64,000 nucleotides of DNA from Isoetes taiwanensis. Taxonomy: Eukaryota > Streptophyta > Lycopodiopsida > Isoetales > Isoetaceae. This document shows positions 57,901 through 64,000 of the stretch, piece after piece (the first letter of the stretch is position 1; every line of letters begins with the position of its first letter). The notes below the pieces were generated by a model that had not been told where the DNA came from, made no database searches, and saw only the letters and a list, made by a program, of their open reading frames with translations. The stretch is from the NCBI GenBank assembly GCA_021234155.1, contig JAJEKV010000014.1:18076652-18140651 (forward strand), read 5' to 3'. The position numbers and the translations under genes are program-made.

Positions 57901-58185
57901 GGAATATTTTTGTATTCTTGGTTTATAGTAGTAAATGTGAAGTTTTGGTCTTTTATATTTTATGAATATCTAGCATAATAACAGGGGGTTACTTTTATAT
58001 TTTTGCACGCTTTTTCACATGGTTTTTCTATGATTTCGTTGCTGTATTTGTGCATGTGTATTAAATAGTATTTCTAGAGTGCACTCTTTTCAAGCCGTTG
58101 ATTTTGAATAAGAAATGCAATCCTATGGTTGTGCTCTCTCAAAGTTTTAGATTCATGATTATTTTACGGTTTAGGATTTCAATAG
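54946..58185. other. AT-rich intergenic DNA
   Basis: No gene is supported. The plus-strand frame 54910-55290 is hydrophobic and AT-driven. A-rich and CAA runs lie at 55340-55400. Short duplications occur near 56875-56930 (CTCTTCTTATCATCAG twice) and 57445-57495 (TTTCAAGTAYGAAGTT twice). Confidence 0.4.
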
Positions 58186-58189
58186 AAAT

Positions 58190-58445
58190 GGGCGCACAGG
58201 GTGTAACGGAGAAAGATTTTTCACACTTTCCTCAGCCACAAGATGCGCGGCTTCCTCAAAGACTGCAGATGCATCTTCTGTTTTGCTTCGCTCATTTTTT
58301 CGGGTTGTTAACTGCTAAGTGGGCGCACAGGGTGTAACAGAGAAATATTTTTCAGACTTTCCTCAGCCATAAGATGTGCGGCTTTCTCAAAGACTGCAGA
58401 TGCATCTTCTGTTCTGCTTCGCTCCTTTTTTTTGAGTTGTTTTAC
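58190..58445. repeat. 131-bp tandem duplication
   Basis: GGGCGCACAGGGTGTAAC starts at 58190 and 58321. The copies match closely through GACTGCAGATGCATCTTCTG. Confidence 0.9.
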
Positions 58446-58860
58446 CTGCATTTAGTTGCACATCTGTCTTTGGTTCCTCCTCCCACAAAGACCCTTGAGA
58501 TGTTTCAGCGGGTTGCAAAGACCAAGGGTCGCCATTCTCATTTTCATTCTCATCTTCAACTGGTGGGTTTTGTGCCGCCCCTTCTCCAGCAAACAGGACA
58601 TATGTAGAGGTTGGGCATGCAAACGTCCAGCCATTGCATTGTAGGTATGGAAGGAAAGAGTAGATGATCACTGTCATATTTACTGCAGGGTTTCCCATAA
58701 TCGGCAGCAGAGGAAGACGTTCATCCGGGCAGCATAGGAAGACGTTGATCAAATTATTCCTGTGGTTTTCATGTTCCACTCTGATTTGAACTCTAACTAT
58801 GTGGTTTTCATGTTCCACTCTGATTTGAGCTCTAACTATGTTTGTCCTTCTAGTTAACAA
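58387..58860 (-). CDS. Hypothetical frame with a 13-residue tandem repeat
   Basis: The minus-strand frame has 157 codons. Residues about 7-33 contain two copies of VRxQIRVEHENHI, from a 39-base DNA repeat (58761-58840). The middle has NGWTFACPTSTYVLF, and the C-terminal half is Glu/Asn-rich. The 3' part overlaps the 131-bp duplication. No family is recognised. It could be part of a decayed exon, because a GTAAGT-type donor context lies at 58912 on the other strand, or chance. Confidence 0.2.
   Translation of the reverse strand: MLTRRTNIVRAQIRVEHENHIVRVQIRVEHENHRNNLINVFLCCPDERLPLLPIMGNPAVNMTVIIYSFLPYLQCNGWTFACPTSTYVLFAGEGAAQNPPVEDENENENGDPWSLQPAETSQGSLWEEEPKTDVQLNAGKTTQKKGAKQNRRCICSL
58761..58840. 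repeat. 39-bp tandem repeat, two copies
   Basis: TGTGGTTTTCATGTTCCACT begins at 58761 and 58800. The copies are nearly identical. Confidence 0.9.
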
Positions 58861-59282
58861 TTGCTGGCCTTAGAATTAAAGTCTACAGAGATTGCAAGCA
58901 TATGAGAAGAGGTAAGTATAGATTTTGTATTTCATTAATTTGTGCATCCAGATTTCACATTCAAAAATTTCTTTACAAATCCAGATTTGACAAACTAAGA
59001 TTGTTATCTACATCTCCTCTATTCCAGAATGCATTGTCCATTATGATATTTGTTTCTTGTTATTATTTTTGGTTCACTTGCAATAGGACAAGTTCTGTAG
59101 ATCCTTTTGCGCAAATATCCTCATAGTTTTTTGTGGCTTTGCTTCTATTTGTTTGCCAAGTTTTGGGGCACTTAGACTGCCTTTGCGTTGGCCAAGGTAA
59201 GATTTTTTTTTTCCTTCATTCTTATGTAATTTCATATTATATGAGAAGACATTATTTACATACTAAATCACTGACAACAACT
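58861..59282. other. AT-rich DNA with splice-like sites
   Basis: ATGAGAAGAG followed by GTAAGTAT (58901-58918) and TTGGCCAAG followed by GTAAGATT (about 59190-59206) resemble exon ends with plant donors. No protein can be assembled. Confidence 0.25.
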
Positions 59283-61385
59283 AAGAATGCTGCAACAGCT
59301 GGCTAATGGGAAGGCAGCTGACCTCGATGGTATGCAGGCCGAGTTACTCAAATGGGCAGGGCAGCCGCTGGTGCTGATCCTCACTACCCTGTTCAACAGA
59401 GCATTGCAGGAAGGTTTCCCCCGACAATGGACCACAAGCAAGGTTGTCCCCATTCACAAGGCGGGCGACCCACACTGTCAGGCCAATTACCGGACGATCA
59501 TGGTCAGTTCAGTATTTGCCAAACTGTTGGCTGGCATTCTCGGCGGCGATTGACCCGGGGCGGGCGGCGGCCGAACAAGCGGGCTTTAGACCCAGCCACT
59601 CAGCGATTGACCATATCTTTACACCGCGGGCACTCATTGAAGACATCCAAAACCATCGGCGGGACTTGTATTGTTTGCTTTGTGGACTTCAGCGAAGGCT
59701 TTTGATATGGTCCCCGGGAAAAGCTATGGGATAGACTGCATCAACCTGGGGCTGCCGCTGCACGTGCGTAATGCCATATCTGGTATATGAGAGTTGTTTT
59801 GGCGGGGATGCGACGGCGGGCCAAGCATTCACCGGTAGTATCGAGGTCCGCGTGGCTGCCCCTCTCACCAACACTTTTGGCCTCTACATTGATCGGTTAG
59901 AGCCACGGCTTGCGAGCATAGGGGATGGCATCGACTTTTGCACCGGGTCATTCGCCCGGCTCATCTATGCGGGGCGATGTTGACTTTCGGCCCACACCCC
60001 CGAAGCTATGCCGTCTCATCCGGATGCCCTAGACACGATACGTGGGGCTACGGACATCGCGGCGTGAATCCGGCCAAGACCCGGGGTGGTTCTCATATCC
60101 TCTTCACGCCACCCTCGCCTCCCCGCACTCACATATATCGGGGGACCACTGTAGGTCAGCCCACCTACAAGTACCTAGGGGTGGAGTTCCCTCCTCGCCT
60201 CTGTTGGGAGGCATCCATCCACTTGGCGGGTGACAGCCCCGGAAAGCGCTTTATGCCATCTTGAACAAGTCACCGGCGAGCTCTATGATTGGGGCCATCG
60301 GTCACATCTGTTTGCGGACGGTCGAAAGCTGTCCTTTCCAGACGGTCGAGGTTTGGGGCCCGGTCGTCTCTTTAGACACGGAATGACTTGGAGCAGGTGC
60401 GAGAAGGCATTTTTGCACGGGCACTTGGGGTGAAACCTTGAGTCCCCTATCGGTCTGCTGCGGTAACCGGATTCTTGCCGCTTCCGGCGGTATGATAGAC
60501 ACATCGTCTATTTTTGAAAAGTGGTTAATATGGGTGATGCTCGGCTCTCGCGACCTGGCTTATGCCGTGGCAATGGGCCCGCAACGCTCGGGGGCCTTGT
60601 TGGAGGGGTAAGAGATCAGTGGTTCGCCGATGGAACGCGTCAGGAGCACAAAAGCGTCAGGTGGTGGACCGCGAGAGGTCGATCGTGGCGGCTAAGGGAG
60701 TACCGGGCGCTTGCTTCCTGGGCAAGCTCGGGACCCCGGCAGCTCTAGAGCGGGTCAAAACGCCCATTACAGGAGCACATCAACCCCATGTTAGCCCGGG
60801 CCCCCAGCTCTACCCGTTCCGAAATGCCGCTCCTGAAAAGCGAGACTCATTGCCTCCATTCGCCACAGGTGCCCACCATCTTCGCGCATCAAGGCGCGGC
60901 CCGGTGGATTGGGGAGCCCCGCTAGGACAGCTCTGTCGGTCTTTGTCAAACGGGTGCCATTGAGGATGAGTCTCACACTTTCGAGTTGCCCGGCGATTCG
61001 GTCGGATCCGGGCGGATCACGCTCCCTTAGTAATGCGGCCGGACTTGCCCCGACATTTGCTGATGAACACACCGCCGTCGATGCGTGCTCTGGGTCGTTA
61101 TATTCGGGAGGTACTAGATCTGCGAAGCTCACCTTTGCCCCCGGCCTTTGCCCATTGATCGGGGCACTACGGGTGCGGTGCATGAGTGTATATATTTATG
61201 TGTTTTTGCATTTTGTATATTAGAACAGTTTGTCAGCAGGCTGATTGCTGCCACAGTTTTTCCCTCGAAAACCCTTTGGGGCGGGGGTTTTTTAATCCGG
61301 GTAGTAATCCGCTTACTGCGCTTTTGTATTGGGTCCCATAGACCGATTGGTCTCCGTGGACGATAAAAATACCTTCCTTCCTTCC
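59283..61385 (+). mobile_element. LINE copy, 5'-truncated, with (TTCC)n tail
   Basis: It starts inside RT (LANGKAADLDGMQAELLKW, about 59302) and ends after a GTGGACGATAAAAATA hinge with (TTCC)3-4 at about 61370-61385. Within it, RT blocks (TTLFNRALQ, WTTSKVVPIHKAGDP, AIDHIFTPRALIEDIQ), a YADD-like site damaged by an indel near 59965, PTYKYLGVEF (about 60160), and a GC-rich post-RT region parallel the copy at 46.5-48.3 kb. It is 5'-truncated, as LINE copies usually are. Confidence 0.85.
59287..60240 (+). pseudogene. LINE reverse transcriptase remnant (second copy)
   Basis: RT palm blocks are recognisable in three frames. The first frame (59287-59553) is clean and ends with NYRTIMVSSVFAKLLAGIL. 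Later frames give AIDHIFTPRALIEDIQ (about 59606) and a FVDFS block (about 59678). The catalytic site region (about 59955) reads RLIYA and is then shifted. The GPLGLYIDRLEP-like stretch (about 59870-59900) corresponds to the block before YADD. It is less decayed than the 44.5-kb copy in its first 300 bases. Confidence 0.8.
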
Positions 61386-61820
61386 AGCTGTGCATGTGGG
61401 ACAAACTCCTGTATGTAAGAAGGATGTTTTTATTTGATGCTTGCAGATTTAGTATATACTAACATTAACTAATAATTTACAGGCTGATTCAATAGTTAAT
61501 CCAGGACCTGCAGTTTTTATTAATCCAAATAAGCCAAATCCCGTCATGGTGCAGGTTGTTACATGATTGTTATGTCATGGTGTCAGGCTGATCTCTCCAA
61601 TTACGGTTATGAATTGTTGTTAAATCCTCCAAGAGGAGACCTTAATATTCTTAATCTTGGCGCATATGAAGCCATTCAGAAACTAGGAGATTGCATACAC
61701 ATTGCTTGTATATCTCATATGCCCTGCACTTTTCTCATATGCTCAGGTAGAGGCGCATTTTGTTTTCTCATACAGAACTGTTGTGGTCATGCTTCCTACT
61801 ACAAGCCATTGTTTTCCAAC
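61386..61820. other. Possible exon remnants
   Basis: AATTTACAG precedes GCTGATTCAATAG (61484), and the stretch up to GGTGCAG/GTTGTT (about 61555) is open, giving NPGPAVFINPNKPNPVMVQ. GTGTCAG then precedes an open stretch giving NYGYELLLNPPRGDLNILNL. These look like two short exons with plant splice sites, but I do not recognise the protein. Confidence 0.25.
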
Positions 61821-61823
61821 TTT

Positions 61824-61955
61824 GTTTTCCAACTCGGTGGATAGTAGAAGTGGAACATTGTTCACGTTCATTCTTTGCCACTTTAACATTGTTTTCCAAC
61901 TCGGTGGATAATAGAAGTGGAACATTGTTCACATTAATTCAATGCCACTTAAGGG
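61824..61955. repeat. 68-bp tandem duplication
   Basis: TTTTCCAACTCGGTGGATA starts at 61824 and 61892; each copy continues with GAAGTGGAACATTGTTCAC and TGCCACTT. Confidence 0.9.
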
Positions 61956-62183
61956 GACATTCAAAGGCAAAACTTTTTAATTAGGATATGTAATGGGTTT
62001 AAATCCCCTAAAACGTGTTACTGAGATTGCCTCAAAGACATTAGCTCAACGTTAAATTGTATATGCACATTTCTTGCTACCATTATATTTCCATCTTCTT
62101 CTTGAAATTAAACCCTGATTCGGCATATCAAATCCCCAAGGTCTTTAAGGTTTTTTAAGGTTGTTAGGGCCCAATTTTTTTTT

Positions 62184-62648
62184 TAATATAACAACCAACA
62201 CACAATTACTATTAGCATTAATTAACGTAAACCATTGCATTCAACACATTTAAATTAAATCCCCCTTAAAACCCCCTTTGGTTTGGGTGCATATTCACAC
62301 GGAGGGTTACGTAGGGCATCGAGAGCCCCTAAAAACTAATAATACATGTACAAAATTAACACCATTAAGTATATTCCTTCAAATCTTATAGTTTTTGCAA
62401 ACCTTGATATACAGCATCAAAAACTTGTGCAGGCATACCCCACAAACAAGGATCGTTATGTATGGTCCAGATCAAGGAATAAAGGGCAAATATGCCCATC
62501 TGACAGCTCTCGATGCCCGGAGTAACCCCCCGTGTGAATATGCACCCAAACCAAAGGGGATTTTAAGGGGGATTTAATTTAAATGTGTTGAATGCAATGG
62601 TTTACATTAATTAATGCTAATAATAATTGTGTGTTGGTTGTTATATTA
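62184..62648. mobile_element. MITE-like inverted-repeat element
   Basis: The arms (about 62184-62326 and 62503-62648) are reverse complements over about 140 bases with few differences. They begin TAATATAACAACC and include CACATTTAAATTAAATCCCC and GGGTGCATATTCACACGG. The unique centre (about 180 bases) has no coding evidence. The palindromic TAATATAA ends prevent a confident target-duplication call. Confidence 0.85.
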
Positions 62649-62649
62649 G

Positions 62650-64000
62650 TATTCCCTTCAATACAATAATGTTTCATTCTATTTTATAAAATTGGATGAA
62701 TTTTGTGGGCTGTCATATTATATGACACACACATACAAAAGCCTGCTGGTTGTATTGGTTGCGACATTCTTTTGAATTATTTTGGTAGATGCTTGCAAAA
62801 AGAACTTTCCAGAGTTTTGCTGAAAGAGAATATTGGACAGAATAATCTGTTCAAAGCTAGTCAAGAATTCTTTCAAAAATGGGAGGCATAGGACTAGAAT
62901 CTAAGGTAGCATTTAGTGGGACATCTAATGTAATGACCTCACCCATACCAGTTCTACCTCAACCATGCTGCATCCCAAATTTAGAAATGCCTTTGTAGCA
63001 ACAAATCTAGCAATAAACTTTCTCTTGTTATTTCTTCAACAAACTAGGAACTTTACAACAGTTGTAAACAATTTCTGATCATTCATAAATCAGGCTCTTA
63101 TCCAAATTCACTTCTGTTAGCATCTGTACTGTTTTAATTAAATGAATGAAAGGAAAGAACATGACGGCTCATATTGCCTGGTATAATGTATTAGCTCAAT
63201 GTGGTCTCTTGCATTATAACAGTACTTGCAGGAAGCATGGCAATCAATGACATGATTGCGAATCAGAAAATCATGGTTCTAAGATAGCACAAATATTCTG
63301 GCTTCACATGCTCAGTTTTTCTCAGTGGACGATAAAAAAACTATTCTATTCTTGAATGAAACTATATTTGAATTTGCTTATCGAATTTATAAAATATAGA
63401 CAAAGACTAGATACTTAATTCAGCTTGTTGATGCTTAAAATCGTAGTAGTATTGCAGTAATCTGATACTTCTCTTGCAGAATAATGTAGTTTTATAATTA
63501 ATCATTTGAAAAGAACTATGAAAAGATGAGATGCATTAGAAAGTCTTATTCTGTGTTGCAGGCAGTTTGCAATAAATCAAAATGAGATGCTTCTTAAGAG
63601 AGATAGCATACAATACTAAAACAGTGATTTAGCACTAGACAATGCACATATCATGTTAAGACGTGAGTTTTTGATGTGTATATTGGGAAAAGTTCTTTGT
63701 TCATTATTTATATTGATCTAATAGAAACAATGTTAGTTGCATACATATTTGTTTCTCCTTTGTTTCTAGATTTGTATAGAATACTTTGTACTAATTCCAG
63801 AAGTGGCCATTGCTTTCAAAAAGATCTGTCGACTCTGCCATTGGAATCTACAATAAAAACTTTTGTACTTCTATGCAATTCATGTCAGTTTCTTAACATT
63901 TAGCAGAGAGGAAATAGCAGAAGAATAAATACTTGCTGGACCCAAAAACAAATACCAATCTCCTTACTTCATTATTGCAGATGAAAAGAGGTAGGTATCA
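62650..64000. other. AT-rich intergenic or intronic DNA
   Basis: No gene is supported. GTGGACGATAAAAA followed by CTATTCTATTC at 63325-63350 resembles the LINE 3' hinge plus a pentanucleotide tail. The final bases, TTGCAG-ATGAAAAGAG-GTAGGTAT (63975-63998), look like a micro-exon or exon end and echo 58901-58918. Confidence 0.35.

Overview
The window looks like repeat-dominated nuclear DNA of a land plant with a large genome. No bacterial-type operons, organellar genes, rRNA or tRNA genes were seen. Plant signs are Ty1/copia and Ty3 LTR elements with an initiator-tRNA-Met type primer site, an LPEAT2-type acyltransferase with EF-hands, GT-AG introns, telobox-like AAACCCTA motifs and CACTA-like ends. 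A fern, lycophyte or other non-flowering plant is my guess; it rests on the mixture of element families and is weak.

Layout. 0-4 kb: decayed Ty3 element (gag, protease, an RNase H-like block before RT, deleted RT, RNase H end, integrase). 4.1-6.6 kb: a CACTA-like non-autonomous DNA element inserted just behind it. 9.1-15.5 kb: a graveyard of LINE fragments on both strands, including an ORF1 remnant with 117-bp tandem repeats upstream and an L1-like RT remnant. 16.2-18.8 kb: a broken transposase-like gene. 19.4-19.8 kb: a small acidic ORF. 19.8-25.4 kb: a structurally complete, recently inserted copia element (478/476-bp LTRs, 5-bp target duplication). 26.2-28.8 kb: a spliced but broken FCP1/NIF-phosphatase-like gene on the minus strand.

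29.3-30.4 kb: a 1-kb imperfect inverted repeat. 31.2-39.1 kb: three blocks of a 19-bp minisatellite (57-bp higher-order unit), two with a shared flank, separated by a minus-strand L1-like LINE. 39.1-40.0 kb: an A/C-rich ~65-bp satellite. 40.8-42.0 kb: unrecognised protein-like fragments. 44.5-48.3 kb: the longest copy of a LINE family with ORF1, AP endonuclease and RT remnants. 49.4-51.0 kb: an intronless LPEAT2-like sequence broken by one stop codon, best read as a retrocopy. 51-58 kb: AT-rich DNA with local tandem duplications. 59.3-61.4 kb: a second LINE copy with a (TTCC)n tail. 62.2-62.6 kb: a MITE-like inverted-repeat element.

Almost nothing here appears to be a functioning host gene; the regions are related mainly by shared element families. 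The copia element is the only one whose structure is complete enough to suggest recent activity, and even its pol carries lesions. The best candidates for something undescribed are the transposase-like/phosphatase pair sharing a TAAGCACT-type motif, the Ty3 domain order, and the minisatellite-bearing dispersed repeat.
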